A DNA stretch of 64,000 bases from NCBI RefSeq assembly GCF_001012825.1, contig NZ_LCZJ02000028.1, positions 296-64,295 on the forward strand, written 5' to 3'. The notes under the pieces are model-generated. The model was not told the origin of the DNA. It saw only the letters and a program-made list of their open reading frames with translations, and made no database searches. The stretch comes from Paenibacillus etheri. GTDB taxonomy: Bacteria > Bacillota > Bacilli > Paenibacillales > Paenibacillaceae. The position numbers were made by a program, and so were the translations under genes. Below are positions 45,819 through 55,157 of this stretch, piece after piece (the first letter of the stretch is position 1; the number at the start of each line of letters is the position of its first letter).

Positions 45819-46756
45819 GACTTATTCTCCTTTAACAGCAGATAGACAAAGTAAACGCCACCTGCGAAATTAATGATTACACTAACCGTAGTAGTGAATC
45901 CAAACACACGTTCAACTAGAAACTGTCCCCCGACAAGCGCAATAATGCTTAGCAAAATCGTGCCAGGAATCAGATAGGCATGCTTATAGGTACGGAACAG
46001 CTGGTGCCCCACATTTGCTACTAGTAAACCCAAGAAAGTGATCGGCCCCACTAAAGCCGTTGATATCGAAACATAGATAGATACAATAACTAGCAGCCTT
46101 TTGACTACATAGTCATAATTGATCCCCAAGTTGATCGCTTCATCTTTCCCTAAAGAAATAACATCTAAATACTTCACAAATCGCATGAAATACAACGTAG
46201 TTAGCGCTAGAACAACTGTAGACAATATCAGTAGATCACTGCTGACATTGTTGAAGCTGGCGAACATTTTCCCTTGTAGAATCAGGAATTCATTCGGATC
46301 AATAAGCACTTCCATAAAGGAAGATGCGCTCTGGAACATCGTTCCCATAATAAGTCCTACGAGCAGTAAGAAGTATATGTTTTGACCCTCTCTGCGGAAC
46401 ATTAGCTTATACAGCACACCTGAGAACAGAACCATGATACAAGCAGAAAACAAGAAATTTACATTTTTATTCATAAACGTCATATTCGATGAACCTAGGG
46501 CGTATACACCGAACGTCTGGATCAACATGTACAAAGAGTCTAGCCCCAGAATACTAGGTGTCAGAATACGATTGTTCGTAATGCTCTGAAAAACTACGGT
46601 AGAGACAGCTATCACCGCTCCGGTGATCAGAATCGCAGCTAGCTTTCTCCCCCGACTGGGTAGAACATAATCCCAATTCCCCATAACATGATAGGTCATA
46701 AACAAGACGATGAGAGCAACAGCGCTTAAGGATAATATAGTTAGTTTCGTCTTCAT
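45812..46756 (-). CDS. yclO: Siderophore ABC transporter permease (YclO-like)
   Basis: 314 aa FecCD permease with about nine membrane segments; VGPITFLGLLVANVGHQLF is the conserved coupling region. ATG 46756 is taken (AAAGGCG upstream); a GTG at 46759 is also possible. Coupled to yclN and yclP. Confidence 0.93.
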   Translation of the reverse strand: MKTKLTILSLSAVALIVLFMTYHVMGNWDYVLPSRGRKLAAILITGAVIAVSTVVFQSITNNRILTPSILGLDSLYMLIQTFGVYALGSSNMTFMNKNVNFLFSACIMVLFSGVLYKLMFRREGQNIYFLLLVGLIMGTMFQSASSFMEVLIDPNEFLILQGKMFASFNNVSSDLLILSTVVLALTTLYFMRFVKYLDVISLGKDEAINLGINYDYVVKRLLVIVSIYVSISTALVGPITFLGLLVANVGHQLFRTYKHAYLIPGTILLSIIALVGGQFLVERVFGFTTTVSVIINFAGGVYFVYLLLKENKSW

Positions 46757-46758
46757 CA

Positions 46759-47706
46759 CTAATTCGCCTTTCTTCTCATCAGCAAGTAGATAAACAGACC
46801 ACTTCCGATGACGCCTACCGTGAGACTGATTGATATTTCGTATGGATATATAATGAGCCTGCCCAGAATATCACAGAACAGGAGGAATACCGCACCGAGA
46901 ATGGCAGTATGCGCCAGATTTTTTTTCAAGTTATCTCCTATGTATAGCGTTACTATGTTAGGTACAACAAGACCCAGAAATGGAATCGTACCTACGGTTA
47001 AAATAACTACAGAAGAGATTAACGCTACAATCACCAATCCTACGTTCACGACCGCTTTGTAGTTCATACCGAGATTAACGGAGAAATCCTCCCCCATACC
47101 GGCAACGGTGAACTTATTGGCGAAAACATACGCGAGAATGACAAGTGGAATACTGATATAGATTAATTCGTATTGACCTTTAATAATCGTTGAGAAATCT
47201 CCAAGCATCCAAGACGAGATGTTCTGAACCAAATCATTTTTGTAAGCAAAAAATGTCGTAATGGAGCCTACAATGTTCCCGAACATGAGTCCGACCAGCG
47301 GGATAAAAATACTATCCTTGAACTTGATCCGATCTAAGATTCTCATAAATATAAATGTTCCCAGTAGAGCAAAAACAAAAGCAACGAGCAGCTTCTGCAT
47401 CGGTGTCGCCCCTGTGAACAGCATCAGGGACACGAGAATACCGAATTTCGCGGAATCCATCGTGCCCGCCGTAGTGGGAGAAACGAATTTATTTCGTGAT
47501 AATTGCTGCATAATTAATCCGGCAATACTCATACTTACACCAGCAATAATCAATGCAGCTAAGCGTGGGATTCGGCTGACTAGCAGGGTCTGTATCTGAG
47601 ATTCCGTAAGCGAAAAGAGATCCAAAGGTGAAATGTCCTTTACGCCTATAAACAAAGATATAAATGAGAACACTATTAGAAGTAGGGACAAATATTTTAG
47701 TTTCAT
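46759..47706 (-). CDS. yclN: Siderophore ABC transporter permease (YclN-like)
   Basis: 315 aa FecCD permease, about nine membrane segments; VGTIPFLGLVVPNIV is the coupling motif and SRIPRLAALIIAGVSMSIAG the N-terminal family motif. First gene after the Fur-regulated promoter. Confidence 0.93.
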   Translation of the reverse strand: MKLKYLSLLLIVFSFISLFIGVKDISPLDLFSLTESQIQTLLVSRIPRLAALIIAGVSMSIAGLIMQQLSRNKFVSPTTAGTMDSAKFGILVSLMLFTGATPMQKLLVAFVFALLGTFIFMRILDRIKFKDSIFIPLVGLMFGNIVGSITTFFAYKNDLVQNISSWMLGDFSTIIKGQYELIYISIPLVILAYVFANKFTVAGMGEDFSVNLGMNYKAVVNVGLVIVALISSVVILTVGTIPFLGLVVPNIVTLYIGDNLKKNLAHTAILGAVFLLFCDILGRLIIYPYEISISLTVGVIGSGLFIYLLMRRKAN

Positions 47707-47770
47707 GTGTTGTTCCTTATCTGTTCAATAGTTTAAAATTATTTGGGAAATAGATGATATTATCGGTATT

Positions 47771-47789
47771 GATAATGATTTTCATTTGC
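47771..47789 (-). promoter_or_regulatory. Fur box
   Basis: GATAATGATTTTCATTTGC agrees with the GATAATGATAATCATTATC consensus at most positions. It lies just downstream of the -10, over the predicted transcription start, ideal for iron-dependent repression of yclNOPQ. Confidence 0.85.
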
Positions 47790-47799
47790 ACTATGTTCG

Positions 47800-47828
47800 A
47801 TTATACCTAAGCCCACTTGGAGGGTCAA
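47800..47828 (-). promoter_or_regulatory. Promoter of yclNOPQ
   Basis: TTGACC (47828-47823), 17-bp spacer, TATAAT (47805-47800). Confidence 0.92.
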
Positions 47829-47881
47829 CCCTTTCGTATAGTAAAATTTAAAACATTTGAATTTTACAAATAACATTAAAA

Positions 47882-47909
47882 AAAGAGATACCCAAGTGGG
47901 TATCTCTTT
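47882..47909 (-). terminator. Terminator of the YqkE-like gene
   Basis: A 12-bp perfect stem AAAGAGATACCC with GGGTATCTCTTT, tetraloop AAGT (ACTT on the minus strand), then T-run on the minus strand. Confidence 0.92.
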
Positions 47910-47941
47910 ATCTCATCATCTTTTTTCGCTAGCTATATCAG

Positions 47942-48202
47942 TTATTTATATTTTTGCCAATCCTGATTACTGTTCTCCAGCAGATGTGCAAAATCATTCT
48001 CAAGCCGCTTTTGCTCAGCTTTTCGCTGATCCTCAACCACTTTACGAGCAGCTTCCTTGCGGTCATTCTCTTCCGCTTTCAACGCATCAGACTGCGCCTT
48101 CAGTTTTCCTAACACATCACTACTCAGCAGGTCTTTAAGCGTAGCTGGTCCATCGGTCGCAGCAGGGCGCGGAGTGGTAGGCATTTTCTTTTTTTTAGCC
48201 AT
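47942..48202 (-). CDS. YqkE-like small basic protein (DUF3886)
   Basis: 86 aa from ATG 48202 (AAGGATG upstream). Lys-rich start AKKKKMP, then LKDLLSSDVLGKLKAQSDALKAEE and a long charged coiled-coil-like helix (RKEAARKVVEDQRKAEQKRLENDF), ending NQDWQKYK. Function unknown. Divergent from the HxlR gene. Confidence 0.8.
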   Translation of the reverse strand: MAKKKKMPTTPRPAATDGPATLKDLLSSDVLGKLKAQSDALKAEENDRKEAARKVVEDQRKAEQKRLENDFAHLLENSNQDWQKYK

Positions 48203-48294
48203 GGTCAATCATCCTTTCTAGTAATGAATTAAATTGGAATTTGTTTAAATTATTGGTCTTTTCGTTTATAATGTTCACTAAGAGGTGAGCCATA

Positions 48295-48633
48295 ATGAAG
48301 TCCACTGATTTATGTCCCCAGCTACAAAAAAGTATGGATATTATCGGCAGGCGTTGGACAGGTTTAATTATCTACCAGCTCCTCCAAGGACCGCAACGCT
48401 TCAATGTGATTGAAGCAGCCTTACCCATTAGCGGTAGATTGCTCTCCGAACGACTTAAAGAGCTGGAACTGGAAGGGATTGTCCTTCGAGAAGTATTCCC
48501 AGAGACACCTGTGCGAATCCAATATTCCTTAACGGATAAAGGACTTGCCCTGGAGACAGTTATCCGAGATTTACAGCGTTGGTCAAAAATATGGATTGAT
48601 TGTGACACAAATAATGTAAATCCATCACTTTAA
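48295..48633 (+). CDS. HxlR-family transcriptional regulator
   Basis: 112 aa winged helix. CPQLQKSMDIIGRRWTGLIIYQLLQGPQRFNVI and PISGRLLSERLKELELEGIV are the family signature, with the redox-type Cys near the N-terminus (Cys7). AAGAGGTGAGCC precedes the ATG. Target unknown; the closest divergent gene is yqkE-like, 92 nt away. Confidence 0.92.
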   Translation: MKSTDLCPQLQKSMDIIGRRWTGLIIYQLLQGPQRFNVIEAALPISGRLLSERLKELELEGIVLREVFPETPVRIQYSLTDKGLALETVIRDLQRWSKIWIDCDTNNVNPSL

Positions 48634-48662
48634 ATTGTAAGCGTTTTATCTGTTTGATTTCG

Positions 48663-49166
48663 TTAAATTTTACGTCCTACTATGACTAAATCCCGCTCTA
48701 TACCATCCAATTCAGCTACACCGGGTAGTAATCCCCACTGCTTAAAACCGAATTTTTCTAGCAAACCAAGGCTTGGATCATTATGTCCGAACACAAAGCC
48801 AACTAGATTCTTAATGCCGAGACTAGGTGCTTTCTCAATGGCCTCTTTCAAAAGAATTCTACCGGCTCCACCACCACGAAACTTTTCACTCACGTATACA
48901 CTAATTTCTGCTGTTGCATTATACGCTGGACGACCATAGAAGGATTGAAAGCTGAACCATGCCGCAATCTCATCTCCCTGCCTAAGTACCCATAAAGGGC
49001 GATGATGGCTGTTATGCTCCAAGAACCATTTTTCTCTGTCTGCAACAGTAATAGGTTCCAGATCCGCAGTAACCATCCGTCCAGCAATCGTTGAGTTATA
49101 AATCTCCACAATAGCTGCTAAGTCTGCAGGTTTTGCATCTTCAATCCTGCTAATCTCCCAATTCAT
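48663..49166 (-). CDS. GNAT acetyltransferase, phosphinothricin/methionine-sulfone type
   Basis: 167 aa. [30 protein letters not shown] and [19 protein letters not shown] with [19 protein letters not shown] are the hallmarks of the Pat/MnaT/YwnH group, which acetylates amino-acid analogues. GGAGGAATCAAGGG precedes the ATG. 25 nt downstream of the SDR gene, likely cotranscribed. Confidence 0.9.
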   Translation of the reverse strand: MNWEISRIEDAKPADLAAIVEIYNSTIAGRMVTADLEPITVADREKWFLEHNSHHRPLWVLRQGDEIAAWFSFQSFYGRPAYNATAEISVYVSEKFRGGGAGRILLKEAIEKAPSLGIKNLVGFVFGHNDPSLGLLEKFGFKQWGLLPGVAELDGIERDLVIVGRKI

Positions 49167-49191
49167 CCCTTGATTCCTCCAAATGTGTTAA

Positions 49192-50034
49192 TTAACGCAG
49201 GCCGACCTGCTCCTGGCTCCATTGCCATAGCCGTTTGGCCTCTTGTTTATTCTGCGCTCTGGGAGTCAGTTCCTGATTCTTTCGTCGATAATAATATTGA
49301 CCGGTTACCTCTTGCAAATCCGGTTCTGTAGCCAAATAGATCGCTGTATCGGCTCCTTGTTCAGGAGTTAAAAAGAAGTATGACAGCAGCTTAAGGATCG
49401 ACTTGCCAAAGCCTGTCTCCCGGTTAACACCTATGTTTGTGCCCACTGCTCCTGGATGCACGCAATTCACCGTTACTCTTGTCCCTTGCAGGCGTGCTGC
49501 CAACTCTTTTGTGAACAGTATATTGGCTAACTTGGATCGAGCATAGGCTTTTGCGGGATTGAAACGGCGTTCGAGGGTTGGATCTTCATAGTGAAGTGCA
49601 CCTATTTTGTAAGCACCGGAAGCAACCACAACGATACGGCCTTGCTCTGCTGCTTCTAGAGGCTCCAGTAACAGATTCGTTAGCAAAAAATGACCCAAAT
49701 GGTTCACACCAAGATCCATCTCAAAGCCGTCCTTCGTAAGCTGGCGCTTAATCGTAACTACCCCAGCGTTATTGATGAGTATATCTAGAATCGGATATTT
49801 CCGGGTGAATTCCTCCGCAAAACTACGAATGCTCTCCAGCGAGGCCAGATCACACAACATCAGCTCAATATCCTCGGAGTGGCTCTTTTGCTTGGCGGCA
49901 GCCAGTGCTTCCTCTCCACGCTGGCGATTACGGCATACCATAATTACTTTGGCTCCCTTGCGAGCCAGTTCAACTGTCGTCGCTAGCCCCATACCGGAAT
50001 TTGCTCCAGTTACAAGTGCAATTTTACCTCTCAT
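49192..50034 (-). CDS. Short-chain dehydrogenase/reductase (retinol-dehydrogenase-like)
   Basis: 280 aa. TGANSGMGLA (cofactor), CDLASLESIRSFA, NNAG, catalytic Ser in VVVASGAY and YARSK as YxxxK. The longer SDR form with a C-terminal extension, as in RDH/WW-oxidoreductase relatives. ATG 50034 (GAGAGGAG upstream) preferred over GTG 50046, which overlaps the Shine-Dalgarno. Confidence 0.88.
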   Translation of the reverse strand: MRGKIALVTGANSGMGLATTVELARKGAKVIMVCRNRQRGEEALAAAKQKSHSEDIELMLCDLASLESIRSFAEEFTRKYPILDILINNAGVVTIKRQLTKDGFEMDLGVNHLGHFLLTNLLLEPLEAAEQGRIVVVASGAYKIGALHYEDPTLERRFNPAKAYARSKLANILFTKELAARLQGTRVTVNCVHPGAVGTNIGVNRETGFGKSILKLLSYFFLTPEQGADTAIYLATEPDLQEVTGQYYYRRKNQELTPRAQNKQEAKRLWQWSQEQVGLR

Positions 50035-50320
50035 CCCAAGAATCACTCCTCTCTCAACAACCGTACCCCAAACGCCTAACCTTACGAGAAGTATATTTAA
50101 AGATTATGTTACACCAACTAGTAGGCTCAAGAAAAGCTTCTTGTCAGGTTTTAAAAGTATAGGTGATCAAATATGCATCCTTGTTTACGGAAAGCTTGCG
50201 AATAGGCATGTTATGATTAGCCAACGATAGATGTAGTTCGTCTCGTGCGTCTAGTCTATTTTTGATCTATAATAGGAATATTGCAGTTCTAATCGTGAAG
50301 TTGAAAGGGGAACACCAACT

Positions 50321-51415
50321 ATGAATAATGCTCTGACAAGCCTAGAGCAGCAAATGGCGGGCGAAGGTCTTGATGCCCTGCTCGTAACAGATCCCAAACA
50401 TGTCTACTACTTAACCGGATTCGCCAGCGATCCGCATGAACGTTTTCTCGGTTTGCTGTTGATACGTGGAGAAGAGCCAATGCTCATTTTACCCGCACTG
50501 GATGCGGAAGCAGCTCAAGCAGCTTCTTCGGTCACCAAAATCATAACCCACAGTGACACTGATAATCCTTATAACCTGCTTAAAGATTGTTTCGGCAGCA
50601 GTAAGCTAGGTACTCTAGGTATAGAGAAGGAACATTTCTCAGTAGCCCGGTTTGAGCATCTAACCGCAGCCGTTCCAGCAGAACGTTTTAGTGATATAGG
50701 TCCATTGCTGCGCAGCATGCGCTCCAAAAAGACCCCAGATGAAGTTAAGCGCATAAAACATGCCGCTGAGCTGGTTGAGGAAGCTTTGCGCCGCGTGCTT
50801 ACCCATGTAAAAACAGGCGTTACAGAAAACGATTTAGTAGCGGAACTGGAATATCTAATGAAAAAGGTTGGCGCTTCCGGGCCTTCCTTCGACACTATGG
50901 TGCTTTCTGGTCCGAAAACTGCCCTGCCTCACGGTGTTCCAGGTAACCGGGTCATTCAGCCAGGCGACTTCCTGATGTTTGATATTGGGGTGTATGCAGA
51001 TGGTTATGCTTCTGATATTACACGTACCTTTGCTATTGAATCCGTGGACGACAAGCTAGTCACGATCTACAACACCGTGCTGGCTGCCAACGAAGCTGGA
51101 ATCGCTGCTTCCAATCCTGGAGCTCCCTTCGGTTCTGTCGACAAAGCTGCACGTGATGTGATTGAGGAAGCCGGATTCGGAGAATATTTCTTGCACCGTG
51201 TCGGACACGGACTGGGCATGGATGTTCATGAATATCCATCTCTTCATGGTCAGAACGATGACATTATCGAGATCGGCAATGTGTTCACCGTTGAGCCAGG
51301 AATTTATGTGCCTGGACTAGCGGGTGTGCGTATCGAAGATGATCTAATTATTACTGCTGAAGGTGCAGAGACCTTAACAAGCTTCCCTAAGGAACTGACT
51401 ATTCTTCATTTGTAG
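50321..51415 (+). CDS. Xaa-Pro peptidase (M24 family)
   Basis: 364 aa. N-terminal creatinase-like domain, then the pita-bread fold with five metal ligands: DIGVYADGYASDITRTF (two Asp), HRVGHGLGMDVHEYP (His), TVEPGIYVP and VRIEDDLIIT (Glu). Cytosolic dipeptidase/aminopeptidase for Pro-containing peptides, close to Bacillus YkvY/PepQ. GAAAGGGGAAC precedes the ATG. Confidence 0.92.
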   Translation: MNNALTSLEQQMAGEGLDALLVTDPKHVYYLTGFASDPHERFLGLLLIRGEEPMLILPALDAEAAQAASSVTKIITHSDTDNPYNLLKDCFGSSKLGTLGIEKEHFSVARFEHLTAAVPAERFSDIGPLLRSMRSKKTPDEVKRIKHAAELVEEALRRVLTHVKTGVTENDLVAELEYLMKKVGASGPSFDTMVLSGPKTALPHGVPGNRVIQPGDFLMFDIGVYADGYASDITRTFAIESVDDKLVTIYNTVLAANEAGIAASNPGAPFGSVDKAARDVIEEAGFGEYFLHRVGHGLGMDVHEYPSLHGQNDDIIEIGNVFTVEPGIYVPGLAGVRIEDDLIITAEGAETLTSFPKELTILHL

Positions 51416-51493
51416 AAAGAAAATATAGACGTAGTTCATGTGTGCCCAATATTGATACCAAGAGTATCCGAAAAATATTAGAATCAAAGATAG

Positions 51494-51558
51494 CCCATCA
51501 CAGTAAGTTGGAAAAGAATCACTTTCAACTTACTGTGATGGGTTTTTTCTTTTTCCCG
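51494..51558 (+). terminator. Terminator of the Xaa-Pro peptidase gene
   Basis: A 17-bp stem CCCATCACAGTAAGTTG with CAACTTACTGTGATGGG, then TTTTTTC. Confidence 0.95.
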
Positions 51559-51575
51559 CACCATACTCGACTTGT

Positions 51576-51824
51576 TCAGACCTTTTCAAATCCATAATCC
51601 CTTTCAACCTTGCAAACCCTTGTTTTATAAGCGAGATACCAATAAGATACAGTAATACCTACACCTTCTCTAGCACTTTCTACTCCGAGAAATCCAGGTT
51701 AGACGGATGCGAGTTTCAACATTTCATCTGCCATTTCCGCATATTGGTTATCTCCATCAGTTCGTTCAGATGTAAAAATTACTGCATAATAAGGTGGTTT
51801 TGGTGTTTTAGCAATCTCACTCAT
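51576..51824 (-). pseudogene. Decayed antibiotic-biosynthesis-monooxygenase (ABM) family gene
   Basis: ATG 51824 follows ACGGAGGCAAAGT. The reading gives SEIAKTPKPPYYAVIFTSE..DGDNQYAEMADEMLKLASV, then TAA at 51701-51699, then in the same frame PGFLGVESAREGVGITVSYW directly joined to YLAYKTRVCKVERDYGFEKV and TGA. Intact ABM relatives read through this stop and have about 25 more residues between SYW and the final motif. So there is one in-frame nonsense codon plus an in-frame internal deletion. Confidence 0.8.
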
Positions 51825-51914
51825 ACTTTGCCTCCGTTTTTTGGTTATTACTATATCAATATTAGCGCATGTATTCCTTGTGTATAGGTTGCTAAACTAA
51901 TCTGCCCGTTTGCG

Positions 51915-51985
51915 AAAAAGGGCTGCCACGCGGCAACCCTTTTTTTGAAATTGAGCTATCGTTCTTCGATAGCTTAATTTCAAAA
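51915..51985. terminator. Two adjacent hairpins after the SUKH gene
   Basis: First: AAAAAGGGCTGCC pairs with GGCAACCCTTTTT (51915-51943), bidirectional. Second: TTTGAAATTGAGCTATCG pairs with CGATAGCTTAATTTCAAA (51946-51985) with a TTCTT loop. Both lie between the SUKH stop and the pseudogene start. Confidence 0.8.
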
Positions 51986-51988
51986 TAT

Positions 51989-52381
51989 CTAATAAGTCAT
52001 CTGACAACCTTTTTCAATCCATTCGGCAATATCAAATGCAATTGTGACACCATTCAAAGGGTCCATATCCCCTGCATCAACCCCAATAACAGTAGTCGCA
52101 TTCTCTTCAAAAACCATTAACAGAACGGTTCCTCCACTGTCATCCCCTATTGCTATATAGCCTTGTGCATAAATGGATACTTCCCATGTGGAGTTCCGTT
52201 CACATATATCTTCGGTCCCATAAAGACTCACTCCTTCATCAAGCAAAAAACCGTTCATTCTTCTTAAAATCATTTTATAAAGGGCCGGGAGTTTACCTCC
52301 CATTTCTTTTTCAACTTCTAATATCTCTAATTCCTCAGCATTATCGTTTTTCTCGTGAATATTTAGTTTGGTAAAATCCAT
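51989..52381 (-). CDS. SMI1/KNR4 (SUKH) family protein, orphan immunity-like
   Basis: 130 aa. EELEILEVEKEMGGKLPALYKMILRRMNG and YIAIGDDSGGTVLLM show the SUKH-1 fold, typical of immunity proteins to polymorphic toxins. No toxin gene lies beside it. GGAGGCGTAATC precedes the ATG. AT-rich intergenic flanks and a neighbouring pseudogene suggest an acquired or decaying locus. Confidence 0.82.
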   Translation of the reverse strand: MDFTKLNIHEKNDNAEELEILEVEKEMGGKLPALYKMILRRMNGFLLDEGVSLYGTEDICERNSTWEVSIYAQGYIAIGDDSGGTVLLMVFEENATTVIGVDAGDMDPLNGVTIAFDIAEWIEKGCQMTY

Positions 52382-52531
52382 GATTACGCCTCCAATAAAA
52401 ATCTACAACTAAATGTTTCAACCTTGTTGTTGCGTTATCCTGCCCGTAGCTTAATAAAGCATCGTCAATCTAACACCTTATCTTTCAGTTCATTAATTCA
52501 TCTTTTGGATACAACTGCTCTGCTGGCATCC

Positions 52532-53503
52532 TCACGCCTGCATTCCCCACATCCCGCGAATCGACTCTGCCTCTTTGACCATCCTGCCCATCAGTTCCGA
52601 GACTGTAGGGATATCATGGATCAACCCTGTCACTTGGCCTGCCCAGCCGATGCCCTCTTCTTTGACATCATCATAAATCCAGCGCTTGTTGGCTGCACCA
52701 CTAATATATTCTTTTAAGGCTTCATAAGTCGGAGTCACACGCTCAATTTCGAGAATCTTATCTATGTACTCACTACGCAACACTCGCGCGGGCGCTCCGA
52801 TAGAGCGTTTGATTACGACTGTATCTGACTCAGAGCTTTCTACTAGGGCTTTTTTATAAGAAGCAGCCGCATGAACACATTCAACCGTAGCAACGAATCG
52901 TGTGCCCATTTCAATTCCCTCAGCCCCCAAGGCATGGGCAGCCATCCATCCGCGGCCATCCCCGATCCCTCCTGAAGCAATCACAGGAATAGTAACCGCA
53001 TCGACTACTTGAGGAACAAGTACCATAGTCCCAACATCATCACGTCCCAAGTGGCCTCCTCCCTCCTGTCCAACAACAATAACCGCAGAAGCGCCTAGTT
53101 GTTCAGCTTTTTGGGCTTGTCTACGCGAGGAAACGAGCACGAGCGTTACAATATCGGTGGGCTGTAGCATTTCAAGAATAGGGGCTGGATTCCCTCCGGT
53201 AAGACTCACCACGGGAACCTGCTCGTCGATGGCGACCTGCACCCGATCTTCATAACCGATACCATGCACACCGATGGCAAAATTAACGCCAAATGGCTTG
53301 TCCGTCAAAGTACGTACCCGTTCTATTTCTGAACGTAAAGCCTCTGCGCTCGGAAGACTCATCGCTGTGACCTGACCTAATCCACCGGCATTCGAAACTG
53401 CAGCTGCAAGGTCTGCATAACCTAAATAAGCAAGCCCACCTTGAATAATAGGATACTCTATGTGCAATAACTCCGTAATACGGGTGTTCCATTTCATCTT
53501 CAT
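52532..53503 (-). CDS. Nitronate monooxygenase / FabK-like flavoprotein
   Basis: 323 aa TIM-barrel FMN enzyme. TRITELLHIEYPIIQGGLAY, AGGLGQV, PFGVNFAIG, VVGQEGGGHLGR (catalytic His region) and IASGGIGDGRG. The same family contains 2-nitropropane dioxygenases and FabK enoyl-ACP reductases; the sequence alone does not separate them, but the operon context (thiolase, ketoreductase, dehydratase) favours enoyl-thioester reduction. ATG 53503 directly follows the ecfT stop; ATG 53497 is an alternative. Last gene of the nine-gene unit. Confidence 0.88.
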   Translation of the reverse strand: MKMKWNTRITELLHIEYPIIQGGLAYLGYADLAAAVSNAGGLGQVTAMSLPSAEALRSEIERVRTLTDKPFGVNFAIGVHGIGYEDRVQVAIDEQVPVVSLTGGNPAPILEMLQPTDIVTLVLVSSRRQAQKAEQLGASAVIVVGQEGGGHLGRDDVGTMVLVPQVVDAVTIPVIASGGIGDGRGWMAAHALGAEGIEMGTRFVATVECVHAAASYKKALVESSESDTVVIKRSIGAPARVLRSEYIDKILEIERVTPTYEALKEYISGAANKRWIYDDVKEEGIGWAGQVTGLIHDIPTVSELMGRMVKEAESIRGMWGMQA

Positions 53504-54307
53504 CTACACCTTCCCTATCTTTAACCACACCAGAATCACAGCAAATAAAAGAGCAATTCCCCCTGCCAGATAATCCATTTGCTGAAATTGCAATACCCTA
53601 TAAGAAGTTCTCCCTTTACCATTTCCATAAGCACGTGCATCAATCGCATAGCTTAGCTGTTCAGCACGTTGAATCGTCGTGAAGAGCAAAGGAATAATGA
53701 TCGGGATATAAGCAAATATCCGTTTAGACAGTGATAATGCAGTAAGATCATAACCTCTGGCCTTTTGTGCGAGAAGAATACGATCCAGCTCCTCCTTGAT
53801 GGTAGGAATAAACCGAATCGCAATCACTATCATTAAAGAGAACTGTTCTACGGGTACCCCCAATTTGGATAGAGGTGCAAGCAGCTTTTCAAGACCATAC
53901 GCTAAGTCTAGCGGTTTAGTCGTTAACGTTAATACTGAGGCTAATAAGATAAGCAATATTATACGCCAAACGAAACGTAATCCTGTTTGCAGTCCCTCTT
54001 CAGTTATCTCAATAAATGACCAAGACCAGAGGATCGTTCCTTTGGTGAACAGAGCATTGTACAAGAAGGTAAACAGTAAAATAAATAATAGCGGCCGTAG
54101 CCCTCGCCAAAAGAATTGAATAGGAACCTTTGACAGCAGCAAAATTCCGATTACAAAAAAGGTTGCAACTGCATAGCTAAGCCATGTTCCAAGCATCAGA
54201 AAGCTGAGCATAAGAATCACGATACTAATAAGTTTTGTACGAGGATCTAAACGATGGAAAATCGAATACGTCTCCACATATTGACCCACAATTACGGAAT
54301 CAGCCAT
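53504..54307 (-). CDS. ecfT: ECF transporter transmembrane protein EcfT
   Basis: 267 aa, about five to six membrane segments. The two coupling-helix motifs are QKARGYD and DARAYG. ATG 54307 (GAGGGGGCAAGGGC upstream) overlaps ecfA2 by 8 nt; longer starts run through ecfA2. Part of a second, dedicated energising module: the housekeeping set normally sits in the ribosomal protein cluster. Confidence 0.92.
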   Translation of the reverse strand: MADSVIVGQYVETYSIFHRLDPRTKLISIVILMLSFLMLGTWLSYAVATFFVIGILLLSKVPIQFFWRGLRPLLFILLFTFLYNALFTKGTILWSWSFIEITEEGLQTGLRFVWRIILLILLASVLTLTTKPLDLAYGLEKLLAPLSKLGVPVEQFSLMIVIAIRFIPTIKEELDRILLAQKARGYDLTALSLSKRIFAYIPIIIPLLFTTIQRAEQLSYAIDARAYGNGKGRTSYRVLQFQQMDYLAGGIALLFAVILVWLKIGKV

Positions 54308-55157
54308 GCCCTTGCCCCCTCGAATGCCAAATTGGCTGAACAGCATCGAAGATATCCTGCTCTTTACAGCTAGCAACCTCTATTTTATGGCCGGATAGTT
54401 CCTCTATTAGCTTCAAAAGCTGTACGGGTTCAGGGATGGACAAGCCCAGTTCCACTAATAATTCTGCCTTTTCCAGAAATAATGTTTTGGGGTCGTAATG
54501 CCCTTTTAGCTGCCCATTATGAAAAACAATAACCTCATCCGAGTACTCGGCAACATCATCCATCTGGTGCGAGACGAAAAGAAGGGTACGCTGGTTTTGT
54601 TGTTGCCATGACTTCAGCAGCTTCAACAAAGATACTTGGCTTGCTGGATCAAGTCCCGCTGTCGGTTCATCCAAAATTAGCAGCTTCGGATTCGTCATCA
54701 GCACGGAGGCAAGAGCCACACGGCGCTTTTCTCCACCGCTTAATTGGAATGGATTTAACGGGAGAATCTCTTCTGACAGACCCACTTGCGGCAAAACCCT
54801 TTCAATTGTCTCCGTAATTTGCTGGCGTGAAGCCCCCTTCAGATTCAGAGCAAAAGCAAGCTCCTTATACACCGTGGTTTCGAATAGCTGATGCTCCGGA
54901 TATTGAAAAACAAAGCCCAGCTCAGGGACGACCTTTAATTGCCCTTTGGTATCTCTGGGAGCAGGCTGCTGATCAATCCAATAGTCTCCTTTTACGGTGG
55001 GAATCAAGCCCTTCAGCACTTTGACAAAGGTAGACTTTCCTGCGCCCGTTGGACCGATAATCGAAATCCATTTGCCCGCAAAAAGGATGCAGTTTATACC
55101 CTGCAAAGCCACCTGATCGGCATAGCTCACACTTAAATTATCTAATTGGTAGACCAT
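54300..55157 (-). CDS. ecfA2: ECF transporter ATPase EcfA2
   Basis: 285 aa. GPTGAGKST, Q-loop FVFQYPEHQLFETTV, LSGGEKRRVALASVL, LILDEPTAGLDP, SHQMDDVAEY. ATG 55157 lies 16 nt inside the ecfA1 3' end. Forms the ATPase dimer with EcfA1. Confidence 0.93.
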   Translation of the reverse strand: MVYQLDNLSVSYADQVALQGINCILFAGKWISIIGPTGAGKSTFVKVLKGLIPTVKGDYWIDQQPAPRDTKGQLKVVPELGFVFQYPEHQLFETTVYKELAFALNLKGASRQQITETIERVLPQVGLSEEILPLNPFQLSGGEKRRVALASVLMTNPKLLILDEPTAGLDPASQVSLLKLLKSWQQQNQRTLLFVSHQMDDVAEYSDEVIVFHNGQLKGHYDPKTLFLEKAELLVELGLSIPEPVQLLKLIEELSGHKIEVASCKEQDIFDAVQPIWHSRGQGHG

